A DNA stretch of 64,000 nucleotides. Origin: Deltaproteobacteria bacterium (GTDB lineage Bacteria; Myxococcota_A; UBA796; GCA-2862545). Positions 11,102-22,442 of this stretch are shown here, in pieces. The position numbers and the translations under genes were made by a program. Where the stretch lies: positions 1-64,000 of the forward strand of contig SBGP01000099.1 in assembly GCA_006226595.1 (NCBI GenBank), given 5' to 3'. Under the pieces are notes generated by a model, which did not search any database, was not told the origin of the DNA, and saw only the letters and a program-made list of their open reading frames with translations. Position 1 is the first letter of the stretch, and each line of letters begins with the position of its first letter.

Positions 11102-12018
11102 GCGCCACCCCCGACCGCGAGCAGGGCGTGGGTCCGCTCGTGCAGCTCTTCATCGGTGAGCAGGACCTCCGCGGTGCTCGTGCCACCCTCGCGGACGAAG
11201 GCTTCGGAGCGCGCGAACAGGTCGAGGGCCGCCAGTCGCTTGTGCAGCCAGGGCTTGGCCGAGAGCACCTCGGTCCAGCGACCCGGCTCGGCGTCGGCGC
11301 CCATGGTGCGGCGCTGCCGGAGGAATTCCGCGGGGTCGAGATCCGGCTGGGTCGCGAGCGCCATGCGCAGCAGGGCCATGCCCGCTTCGTGCACGTCGTC
11401 ACAGCACAGCAGACCCGCGCGATCGGCGGTGATCTCGGCAGAACGGTGCCAGCGCGAGAGGCCCAGCCGCGCGCCGAGCGACAGGGGAGCGAGGAACAGC
11501 TCGAGCGCAGGACCGACGTTGCGACGGGCGACGCGCCGCAGGCCATCGTGATCGACGATCAGCGCGTACAGCGTGCCCCAGGTCACCTGGTGGGCATCGA
11601 TGTGTCCGCACAGTCGACCCGCGACGAAGTGCCGCTGACCCTCGGTGGCGGCCGAGAAGAACAGGGAGGAGAGCCGCAAGCTGGGTCGGTCGTCGGTGCC
11701 GAAGGCTCCCTGTGCCGAGCTTCCACAGCCGCTGACGATCACGGGGGGTACGGCGATCGACAGGGTTCGCGCGCAGTGCAGCACGTCCCGGTAGATGCCT
11801 CCCATCGCGTTGGGTCCGGCGTAGACACCCTCGACCAGCCAGTCGGCGCGCTGCAGCGAGACTACGGTGTCGAGCAGCTCTTCGAGGCGCTCGGTCACCG
11901 CACCGGGGGGAAGGATCGGCGGACCGGCCGGGTGCGCGTAGGGGACGGCGCCGGGCGCGCGGCGGTGGCTCCAGGTCTCCGCGAAGTCGGCGAGCGACGG
12001 GTAGTCGTAGTCCTGCAT
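11098..12018 (-). CDS. M48-like peptidase homologue with degenerate zinc motif, first gene of the dynamin operon
   Basis: A 306-residue soluble protein. Layout matches M48 (HtpX/Ste24-like) cytosolic homologues. The active-site helix HFVAGRLCGHIDAH is where HExxH belongs, but positions 135-139 are RLCGH, so the first His and the catalytic Glu are missing and only H139 remains. The distal ligand helix SAEITADRAGLL (E195, D199) is retained. It is therefore probably a pseudo-protease or scaffold, unless metal binding is rearranged. ATG 12018 is preceded by AGGAG and by TAGCAT as a likely -10, making this the operon leader. The following gene overlaps by ATGA. Confidence 0.75.
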   Translation of the reverse strand: MQDYDYPSLADFAETWSHRRAPGAVPYAHPAGPPILPPGAVTERLEELLDTVVSLQRADWLVEGVYAGPNAMGGIYRDVLHCARTLSIAVPPVIVSGCGSSAQGAFGTDDRPSLRLSSLFFSAATEGQRHFVAGRLCGHIDAHQVTWGTLYALIVDHDGLRRVARRNVGPALELFLAPLSLGARLGLSRWHRSAEITADRAGLLCCDDVHEAGMALLRMALATQPDLDPAEFLRQRRTMGADAEPGRWTEVLSAKPWLHKRLAALDLFARSEAFVREGGTSTAEVLLTDEELHERTHALLAVGGGA

Positions 12019-12033
12019 GCAACTCCTGGGGGG

Positions 12034-12039
12034 ATGCTA
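12034..12039 (-). promoter_or_regulatory. Candidate -10 element for the dynamin-like operon
   Basis: On the minus strand TAGCAT lies about 15 nt before ATG 12018, with AGGAG between them. The same hexamer occurs before the cyclophilin gene at 51178-51183. No convincing -35 is visible. Confidence 0.35.
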
Positions 12040-12161
12040 CACACCTCGGACGCCCTGCCAATGCCGGGAGTTCCGCGAAGCGCACCCCGCAACGCCTTGG
12101 TGGAGCCTTTGCACCGTGACGCGCGCGCTGGCGTGGTTAGGTCAGACCACCAGGAGGATGC

Positions 12162-12362
12162 ATGACTCGCACCTACGACGTGACCGGCATGACCTGTGGC
12201 GGATGCCAGCGCTCGGTGGAGCGCGTGGTGGGCAAGCTCGACGGCGTGCTCGCCGTGCGCGTCGATCTCGCGACCGGAAAGGTCGAGGTGGACGGAAACA
12301 CCGATGGGCAGACCGTGATCGCGGCGATCGAGAAGGCGGGTTTCGAGGCGAAGACGGCCTGA
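12162..12362 (+). CDS. Heavy-metal-associated (HMA) domain metallochaperone, CopZ-like
   Basis: A 66-residue protein that is a single HMA fold. The metal site GMTCGGC (C12 and C15, the MxCxxC motif) sits on the first loop. A beta-alpha-beta-beta-alpha-beta pattern follows, including VERVVGKLDGVLAVRVDLATG and a final AIEKAGFEA. The family carries Cu(I), or sometimes Zn or Hg, to P-type ATPases or regulators in the cytoplasm. No metal ATPase or regulator lies beside it here, so its partner must be elsewhere. AGGAGG precedes ATG 12162 closely. The next gene follows 32 nt downstream with its own likely -10 (TAAGCT, 12363-12368). Confidence 0.92.
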   Translation: MTRTYDVTGMTCGGCQRSVERVVGKLDGVLAVRVDLATGKVEVDGNTDGQTVIAAIEKAGFEAKTA

Positions 12363-12394
12363 TCTAAGCTGCGCTCCAGTCCCACGGAGCGTTC

Positions 12395-13234
12395 ATGTCC
12401 CAGGCCGATGCCTTTCTTCGCGAGCTGCACTTTCTCGGGGTCGACAAGACCACCGTGGACGTGCTGGCCCTGCTTCCGCTGATCCAGGTCGCCTGGGCCG
12501 ATGGCGAGGTCCAGGAGCAGGAGCGCGAGGCGATCCTGGGTCTGTCCCAGGAGCGGTACCACCTGTCCGCGGACGGCGCGCAGCTGCTCGAGGACTGGCT
12601 GCGTCATCCGCCTTCCGAGGCGTACCTCGAGCGGGGACGACGCATGCTCGTCGCGCTCGCCCACGCGCGCGATGACTTCGACCTCGCGCCCGAGCACCTC
12701 GAGGACGTGGTCGAGTTCAGCAAGCACGTGGCCAAGGCCGCGGGCGGCTTCCTCGGCTTTCGCGCTGTGGATGCCAGTGAGGCGGCGGCGCTCGAGCAGA
12801 TCGCCGCGGCGCTGTCCGTGGGCCACGACAAGGCCGTCGGCATCCTGCACTTCGACGAGGACGTCGAGGACGAGAGCACGGACCTGCGCTCCGCCGAGGA
12901 GATGGCGGCCATGCTCGTCGTCGACGGGGTCACGCCCGTGGACGGCAGCGGCCCGCGTCTGGTGCACTACCAGGAGTCGGGCCCGACCTCGATCCCCGCG
13001 ACGGAGGGGGTGACTGTCGGCCGAAGCAGGGCGAACACCGTGCAGCTTGGCCACGACGGGCAGATCTCGCGCCTGCACTTCCGCATCACGCGCACGGACG
13101 ACGCGTTTCACGTCGAGGACAACGGCACCACCAACGGCACGTGGGTGAACGGCGAGCGCGTGAGCCGTCGGCGCCTGTTCGGCGGCGAACAGATTGCCGC
13201 GGGCTCGGCGAGGTTCACCTTCCTCGCGAGCTGA
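12395..13234 (+). CDS. TerB-like domain plus FHA domain signalling protein
   Basis: A 279-residue cytoplasmic protein. Residues ~5-150 are helical and acidic and resemble TerB/DjlA-type tellurite-resistance folds (LLPLIQVAWADGEVQEQEREAI). Residues ~195-279 are a forkhead-associated domain: VTVGRSRANTVQL, the SRLHFRI phosphothreonine-contact segment, and NGTTNGTWVNGERV. FHA domains bind phosphothreonine, so it is a plausible reader for a serine/threonine kinase such as the one at 1327, though nothing here proves that pairing. TAAGCT at 12363-12368 is the probable -10. Function of the TerB-like half is unknown. Confidence 0.88.
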   Translation: MSQADAFLRELHFLGVDKTTVDVLALLPLIQVAWADGEVQEQEREAILGLSQERYHLSADGAQLLEDWLRHPPSEAYLERGRRMLVALAHARDDFDLAPEHLEDVVEFSKHVAKAAGGFLGFRAVDASEAAALEQIAAALSVGHDKAVGILHFDEDVEDESTDLRSAEEMAAMLVVDGVTPVDGSGPRLVHYQESGPTSIPATEGVTVGRSRANTVQLGHDGQISRLHFRITRTDDAFHVEDNGTTNGTWVNGERVSRRRLFGGEQIAAGSARFTFLAS

Positions 13235-13289
13235 GGTTCGGACGGCCAACGCGAGGTCCTGCTATGGTGGCGGGCCTTGTGGAGGTTCG

Positions 13290-17072
<3,783 letters not shown>

Positions 17073-17138
17073 CCATCGGACCTGGGCGCAGTCGCGCGTT
17101 GCACACAGATGCGACCACGGACTGCTAGAATGCCGGGC

Positions 17139-18167
17139 ATGAGCACAACCCAGGCAGACAGCGCGGCCGCGGGCGCCCCCGCACGAACCGGGTGGATCTT
17201 TGGTCCCGCGACAGACCTGCTTCTGATGCTCAACGTGCTGTGGCCAGCGCTGATTGCCGTGCTCTACTTCTCGCCGTGGACCGCGGGCCCCCTGACCTTC
17301 CTCCAGGTCTACTTCATCAGCACGCCGCACCGCTTCATCACGCTGATCCTCGTGCTCTTCGGAGAGCGCCACTTCCCAGCCCAACCCCGCCGGTTCACCG
17401 TGGTCGGGTTGCTGCTGCTCGGCGTGGTCATCGCAGGGCTCGCCGCGGGTGCGCTGTTCCCCTACGGCGACACGGTGCTCGTGTACCTGCTGATGATCGA
17501 CTTCGTGTGGGGAGCCTGGCACTTCGCCGCTCAGGCCGGTGGCATCAGCCGGATCTACGCGATGACTGCCGGCGTGAAGTCGACGGACGAAGAGGGCGAG
17601 TTCGAGAAGTCCGCCCTGCGCATCGTGCTCCTGTGGTCCTTCCTGCGCGTGGGTCTCACCAGCGACGTGCGCTCGGAGGTGGTCGGCCGCGAAGCACTCG
17701 CCAGCGCTGCCAGCTATGCGTCGTACCTCGATCCGCTGTTCTTCATTCCCGTGGGCATCCTGCTGTATCGCGAGCTGTCGCGCTTCTCGCCCGCCATGGT
17801 CGGCCGCGTGGGGTACATCGTCAGCGTCACCGCGCTCTACGCTACGCAGATCGCGGGCATCCGTATGGGCGACCCCGCCCTCGTCAAGGCAGCCTTCGTC
17901 GCTGGCGCCGTGTTCCACGCGACCGAGTACATGGCCATCTGCGGCTGGTCGATGGGACGCCAGCGCGCCGACGGGGTGTGGGCCTACATCGTGCCGCGCG
18001 TCCCGTTGGTGGTGCTCGGGTTCATGCTCGTGCTCGGGCTGACCCAGAACCTCGTCGAGGTCGGCAGCGTGTTCGCGTGGACCGTGATCACCGTGTACGC
18101 CAGCTTCCTGCACTACGGCTTCGACGGCATGATCTGGAAGCGTCCGAAGAAGGCCAAGGCAGGCTGA
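17139..18167 (+). CDS. Polytopic membrane protein with conserved-looking intramembrane histidines
   Basis: A 342-residue protein. I choose ATG 17139 (MSTTQADSA); an ATG at 17109 would add 10 residues but lacks support. About eight or nine hydrophobic helices. Histidines sit in or at the edge of helices: FISTPHRFITLIL, FVWGAWHFAAQAGG, GAVFHATEYMAI and FLHYGFDGMIWK. That pattern recalls histidine-coordinated membrane enzymes (Brp/Blh carotene cleavage enzymes, desaturase-like proteins), but I do not recognise the family. TAGAAT at 17126-17131 ends 7 nt before the ATG and there is no Shine-Dalgarno, suggesting a leaderless mRNA. Function unknown. Confidence 0.8.
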   Translation: MSTTQADSAAAGAPARTGWIFGPATDLLLMLNVLWPALIAVLYFSPWTAGPLTFLQVYFISTPHRFITLILVLFGERHFPAQPRRFTVVGLLLLGVVIAGLAAGALFPYGDTVLVYLLMIDFVWGAWHFAAQAGGISRIYAMTAGVKSTDEEGEFEKSALRIVLLWSFLRVGLTSDVRSEVVGREALASAASYASYLDPLFFIPVGILLYRELSRFSPAMVGRVGYIVSVTALYATQIAGIRMGDPALVKAAFVAGAVFHATEYMAICGWSMGRQRADGVWAYIVPRVPLVVLGFMLVLGLTQNLVEVGSVFAWTVITVYASFLHYGFDGMIWKRPKKAKAG

Positions 18168-18234
18168 CCGAGGCAAACACGGGTTAAGCTGGGCCATCCC
18201 TCCCTCCGCCTCCCTGGCGCCCCCGCTTCCCGCC

Positions 18235-19683
18235 GTGCTCTTCGCCTCCCTTCCGTTCGCGGTGCTGTTCCTGGTCACCGCCACGCTCTTCTGGTCCCTT
18301 CGCGGGCGCCGGACCGCGCAGAAGTGGGTGTTGCTCGCGGCGTCCATCGCGTTCTACAGCCCGCTCGGCTGGTGGCGACTGCTGCTGCTCGTCGGGTCGG
18401 CGGTGGTCAACTACGGCCTCGGCGAAGCGCTCGCCGCGGTGCCGCGCAAGGAGAACGGCGAAGCGGGAGACCGCGCGCGCCCCATCTTCTACGCCGCCAT
18501 GGTCGCCAACCTCGGCTTCCTCGGCTTCTTCAAGTACTACGGCTTCTTCTCGACCGAGGTGAACCGGGTCAGCGGCTGGCTGGGACTCGACGCGCCCCTG
18601 CCGATCCTCGAGATCGTGCTCCCCATCGGCATCAGCTTCTACACCTTCCAGAGCTGCACCTACCTGGTCGACCTGTACCGGGGCTATGGCGCGCGCGCGT
18701 CGAACCTGCGCGACTACGTGCTGTACATCGTGTTCTTCCCGCAGTTGCTCATCGGTCCGATCACGCGCTCCCGCGACCTGATCCCGCAGCTGGAAGGGGA
18801 GGGGCCGAGCGGCGTGCCGGACCTCAGCCGCGCGTCGACCCTCGTGCTCTCGGGCGCGTTCAAGACGGTCGTCCTGTCGAGCTACCTCGCGAGCGCGCTC
18901 AACGACTGCTACGCGAGCCCCGACGAGTACGCCTCCACCGAGCTGCTCGTCGCGACCTATGGCAAGTCGATGCAGGTGTACTGCGACTTCAGCGGGTACA
19001 CGGACTTCGCGCGCGGCTTCGCGCTGCTCCTCGGCTTCGAGCTGCCGCGGAACTTCAACCAGCCGCACGGAGCGACGAACATCGCCGAGTTCTGGCGGCG
19101 CTGGCACATGACCTTCGCGCACTGCATGCGCGACTACATCTTCCTGCCGATGGGCGGGTCGTGGGGCAGCTATCCGCGGACCTACATCAACCTGTTTCTG
19201 ACCTTGCTCGTGGCTGGGTTGTGGCACGGCGCGGCGTGGGGCTTCGTGATCTGGGGCGCGATGCACGGCATCGGGCTCATCCTGTTCAAGATGCTCCAGG
19301 ACTGGCGCCGCGCGAATGGCCGGAACCCCAAGGAGATGACGTTTCCCCTGTGGTACTCGGCCATCGCCTGGTTCTACACGCTGCACCTCATCGTGATCAG
19401 CCGCTTCTTCTTCTACACGCCGGACGTCGAGACGGCGCTGACCTTCATCCGTCAGCTGCTGTCGTTCACGACCCAGGGGCGAGGGATGAGCTGGCTGGTC
19501 GTCGCGACCATCGCCCTCGTGTTCGCGATGAACTTCTTCGGCAATGCGTGGCGGCAGCGCTTCATCGACTTCCAGGAGTCGCTTCCGGCCCCCGCGCGAC
19601 CGGTGCTGTGGCTCGCGGTGCTCTTCGGCATCGCCGTGCTCCAGCCCTCCGCCGTAAACCCCAACGTCTACTTCGGCTTCTGA
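18235..19683 (+). CDS. MBOAT-family membrane O-acyltransferase (AlgI/DltB-like)
   Basis: A 482-residue integral membrane protein with about ten helices. The MBOAT core is clear: LPIGISFYTFQSCTYLVDLYRG, FWRRWHMTFAHCMRDYIFLPMGG and the catalytic-type histidine H331 in GLWHGAAWGFVIWGAMHG. AlgI-type members move acyl groups (usually acetyl) across the inner membrane onto periplasmic or secreted glycans; DltB uses D-alanine. The gene starts with GTG 18235, with TAAGCT at 18185-18190 as a plausible -10. The next gene begins one base after its stop and encodes an SGNH/esterase fusion, which fits the usual MBOAT-plus-SGNH polysaccharide O-acetylation pair. Glycan target unknown. Confidence 0.93.
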   Translation: MLFASLPFAVLFLVTATLFWSLRGRRTAQKWVLLAASIAFYSPLGWWRLLLLVGSAVVNYGLGEALAAVPRKENGEAGDRARPIFYAAMVANLGFLGFFKYYGFFSTEVNRVSGWLGLDAPLPILEIVLPIGISFYTFQSCTYLVDLYRGYGARASNLRDYVLYIVFFPQLLIGPITRSRDLIPQLEGEGPSGVPDLSRASTLVLSGAFKTVVLSSYLASALNDCYASPDEYASTELLVATYGKSMQVYCDFSGYTDFARGFALLLGFELPRNFNQPHGATNIAEFWRRWHMTFAHCMRDYIFLPMGGSWGSYPRTYINLFLTLLVAGLWHGAAWGFVIWGAMHGIGLILFKMLQDWRRANGRNPKEMTFPLWYSAIAWFYTLHLIVISRFFFYTPDVETALTFIRQLLSFTTQGRGMSWLVVATIALVFAMNFFGNAWRQRFIDFQESLPAPARPVLWLAVLFGIAVLQPSAVNPNVYFGF

Positions 19684-19684
19684 C

Positions 19685-21430
19685 ATGCCCCACGTCGTCG
19701 ACAAGTACCGTCCTGTCCAGCCGAGTGTGCGCTCGACCCACTCGCCCTGGGGCGTGCTCGGGGCCTTGTGGGCCGTCGGCGTCGGTGTGTGGCTGTGGTC
19801 CGCGCCGGACGTGCACGCGTCGCTTCAGGCGAAGGAATCGCCGCTCACGCCGGTGGCCTCGGTGGCCGTCTCGGTGGGAGGTGCGCTGCGGCTGCCGGTG
19901 CTTCGCGAGGGCCTCGAGCAGGTCGCGACGACTTCGGCCGCGTGGCCCCGCTTTGCCGAGCGGCCTCCACCGCCGCCGCCGCCCGAGCCCGAGCCGGTGC
20001 GCGCGGTGGGACCCGACGAGCCCGTCTCGTGGCGTGGGCTGGAACCGCCGGCTCAGCGTGTGATCGTCGTCGGTGCGTCGACCATCAACTCGTACCTCGG
20101 CTCCGAGCTCCGCCGTCGCCTGGAAGAGGAATACGGTGTGTACGCGGTTCGGGATGGCCGGCTCGGCACCGGGCTCGTGCGCGACGATGTCTTCGACTGG
20201 CCTGCCCATCTGAAGTCGCTGGTGGCCGAGCACAAGCCCGACCTGGTCATCGCCAACTTCGGCGGCAACGATGCCCAGCCCATCCAGACCGCCGAGGGCA
20301 AGATCGCCTTCGGCAAGGACGGCTGGGACGAGGCCTACGCCGCGCGCGTCGCGGGCATGGTCGCCGACACCGAGGCCGCCGGCGCACAGGTCGTGTGGAT
20401 TGGCATGGGCGTGGTCAAGGAGCCGAGCTTCTCCGAGCGGCTGCGGCGTCTCGACCGCATCCTCGAAGCGACAGTCACCGAGGCCGGCGGCGTCTACGTC
20501 GAGCAGGCTGACCTCACCGCCGAGGCCGACGGCGCCTACAAGGTCGACGTGACCTTCGATGGACAGAGCGGCCTGATGCACATGTCCGATGGGGTCCACC
20601 TGTCGCGCCTGGGCGCCAAGTCGGTGGTCGACGCGCTCGTTCCGCGCCTCGAGCGCGCCGCTTCCCTGCTGCCCGCCGAGGAAGGCCTGGCGGTGGCGTC
20701 TCGCCTGGACCTCGACAGCGCGATTCGCAAGGAGCCCGCTCCGACGCTGCTCGTCGTGCCGCGTGAGGTTCCCGCGGGTGGGCTACCGCTCGTGTACCTG
20801 CTTCACGGCGCCTGGGACGGCTGGGACATCTGGTCGGAGAAGGCGCACCGGGACCTGCAGCGCCTGGCGACGAAGCACGGGCTCATCCTCGCGATGCCTG
20901 ATGGGCGGCCGTTCGGCTGGTACCTGGACTCGCCGCGAGAGCCGACCAACCAGATGGTGCGGTGGTTCGTCGAGGAAGAGCGTCCTGCGGTGGAGGCAGC
21001 GGTCCCGGACAACGGCCGCATCGGCCTGCTCGGCATCTCCATGGGGGGGCACGGCGCGATGAACCTCGCACTCGACGACCCCGAGGCCTACGGCGCGGTG
21101 AGCGTGCTCTCGGGCGCGGTGGACCTGACCTTCGCCGAGAGCCGCAAGCAGCTGCAGGCGCTCCTCGGGCCGCTCCCCGAGAACCGCGAGGCCTGGGAGT
21201 CGCGGTCGGCGCTGCATCGTGTGCGTGCCCACGAGGGTCCGCTCCCGCCGGTGAGCCTGGTGTGTGGGACCGACGACATCTGGTACCCGAGCAACCAGGC
21301 GCTCGCCGAGGTGCTCGGCGACCGGGCCGAGACTCGCTGGGTCGAGGGCGAGGGCCACGCGTGGTCGCTCTGGCTCTCGGAGCTCGATCGGCAGCTGGCG
21401 TGGCAGGCCGAGGTCCTACGGCGGCCGTAG
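19685..21430 (+). CDS. Membrane-anchored SGNH hydrolase fused to an esterase-D-like alpha/beta hydrolase
   Basis: A 581-residue protein. One N-terminal membrane helix (~residues 23-38) anchors it, followed by a Pro-rich linker (eight prolines near 97-104). Residues ~125-330 are an SGNH/DUF459-like domain: VIVVGASTINSYLG (block I, with A in place of the usual D before Ser), NFGGNDAQ (block III) and MSDGVHLSRLG (block V, D and H). Residues ~345-581 are an alpha/beta hydrolase: LVYLLHGAWDG, nucleophile elbow GISMGGHGAM with S452, and CGTDDIWYPSN. It probably transfers or removes acyl groups on an extracellular glycan together with the upstream MBOAT protein, from which it is separated by one base. 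The double-hydrolase fusion is unusual. Confidence 0.88.
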   Translation: MPHVVDKYRPVQPSVRSTHSPWGVLGALWAVGVGVWLWSAPDVHASLQAKESPLTPVASVAVSVGGALRLPVLREGLEQVATTSAAWPRFAERPPPPPPPEPEPVRAVGPDEPVSWRGLEPPAQRVIVVGASTINSYLGSELRRRLEEEYGVYAVRDGRLGTGLVRDDVFDWPAHLKSLVAEHKPDLVIANFGGNDAQPIQTAEGKIAFGKDGWDEAYAARVAGMVADTEAAGAQVVWIGMGVVKEPSFSERLRRLDRILEATVTEAGGVYVEQADLTAEADGAYKVDVTFDGQSGLMHMSDGVHLSRLGAKSVVDALVPRLERAASLLPAEEGLAVASRLDLDSAIRKEPAPTLLVVPREVPAGGLPLVYLLHGAWDGWDIWSEKAHRDLQRLATKHGLILAMPDGRPFGWYLDSPREPTNQMVRWFVEEERPAVEAAVPDNGRIGLLGISMGGHGAMNLALDDPEAYGAVSVLSGAVDLTFAESRKQLQALLGPLPENREAWESRSALHRVRAHEGPLPPVSLVCGTDDIWYPSNQALAEVLGDRAETRWVEGEGHAWSLWLSELDRQLAWQAEVLRRP

Positions 21431-21520
21431 GGGCCCGGCCCTTTTCGCCGCGGAGAAAATTGCCCCTTTGCGCAGGCCAACCATTGCCGGTGGCCGATCC
21501 GGGGATAGGGTTCGGACGGC

Positions 21521-21538
21521 GCGTCGAGTGCTCGACGC
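21521..21538. promoter_or_regulatory. Perfect inverted repeat in the leader of the 21557 gene
   Basis: GCGTCGAG-TG-CTCGACGC, 18 nt before ATG 21557 and just after TAGGGT (21506-21511), a possible -10. It could be an operator at the transcription start or a 5' mRNA hairpin. No follow-up T-tract, so not a terminator. Confidence 0.4.
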
Positions 21539-21556
21539 CGGACATAGGAGGCTCCC

Positions 21557-22054
21557 ATGGTCGCGGAGCTGGACGTGCTGCTCGAGCAGCTGGAAGAACT
21601 CCTCGGACAGGGCGCATTCGACGCGGAAGACGCCCTCGAGCTCGCTGCGGTCGCCGGGATGGCCGCCCGTCTCGACGAGAGCCACGAGGCCGTGAAGCGC
21701 GCCGTCGAGTGGCGTGAGGGTCCCGGCGAGGAGCTGCTGACCGACGCCTTCGATCACTTCGAGGGTGACGAGATCCTCAACGCGCTGGAGGCCGTGCTTA
21801 CGCCGGACGCCGACGAAGAGGCCGTGGAAGAGGCGCTGTTCGAGCTCGACGAGGTCGTCGCGGCAGCGCTGTGGTGCGGTCGTCGGGACGCGGTGTCGCA
21901 GATCGCGAACGAGGCCGAGCGGCTGATTCGTCAGGTGCCGGAGCCCTTCGCACAGGTGTCCGACCTGGGCGTGTCCATGGCGCGGCTTCCTGCGGTTGGC
22001 ATGTCCTACGACATCTATGGCTTCTGGATGGCCGTGGCCGACGCCGGTCGCTGA
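21557..22054 (+). CDS. Acidic helical hypothetical protein
   Basis: A 165-residue soluble protein, very acidic in its first 100 residues (LDVLLEQLEELLGQGAFDAEDALELAA) and predicted all-helical, with no signal, metal or nucleotide motifs. AGGAGG at 21547-21552 sits well for ATG 21557. The C-terminal part has a short aromatic stretch (GMSYDIYGFWMAV). I recognise no family. It stands alone between the SGNH/esterase gene and a small exported protein, with a palindrome in its leader. Confidence 0.75.
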   Translation: MVAELDVLLEQLEELLGQGAFDAEDALELAAVAGMAARLDESHEAVKRAVEWREGPGEELLTDAFDHFEGDEILNALEAVLTPDADEEAVEEALFELDEVVAAALWCGRRDAVSQIANEAERLIRQVPEPFAQVSDLGVSMARLPAVGMSYDIYGFWMAVADAGR

Positions 22055-22147
22055 TCGCGTTCGGCTTCAGGATTCGGTGACACTCCGGGACTTGCCCCCT
22101 CGGGTGAGGGGATTAGGCTCGTGGTGTTGCCCGAACTGGAGTTCACC

Positions 22148-22354
22148 GTGAAGGTCGTTGCCCATCCCCTCGTCGTCGCCGTCGCCCTCGGCCTTCTGGC
22201 CCCGACTGCGCTCGCCACCGAGGACCGCAAGGACCGTACGGACGACGAAGTCCGCACGGCCGTCGAGCCCGCCCCCGAGGTCGAGAACTTCGAGATCCGC
22301 GGCGAGCTGTCCGAGACCGAGCTTCCCGAGGTCGTGTACCTGACGCTCGACTGA
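22148..22354 (+). CDS. Small exported acidic protein
   Basis: A 68-residue protein started at GTG 22148, where TGGAG lies a few bases upstream and the product begins with a normal signal peptide (VKVVAHPLVVAVALGLLAPTALA, cut after ALA). The mature ~45 residues are charged, Glu-rich (EVENFEIRGELSETELPE) and have no cysteine or membrane segment. TAGGCT at 22113-22118 is a probable -10. A strong terminator follows. Function unknown; size and charge suggest a small periplasmic binding or regulatory protein. Confidence 0.65.
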   Translation: MKVVAHPLVVAVALGLLAPTALATEDRKDRTDDEVRTAVEPAPEVENFEIRGELSETELPEVVYLTLD

Positions 22355-22373
22355 GCACGGCGGGTACCACGCG

Positions 22374-22408
22374 AAAGGGCCGACTCATCGAGTCGGCCCT
22401 TTGTGTTT
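22374..22408 (+). terminator. Strong rho-independent terminator
   Basis: Perfect 13-bp stem AAAGGGCCGACTC / GAGTCGGCCCTTT with a 3-nt loop (ATC) followed by GTGTTT. It ends the plus-strand transcript of the 22148 gene and, being A/T-flanked on both sides, may also stop the convergent minus-strand gene that ends at 22443. Confidence 0.9.
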
Positions 22409-22442
22409 GCGGTGGCCGGGTCGTGCCCGGCCCCCTCGGGAA

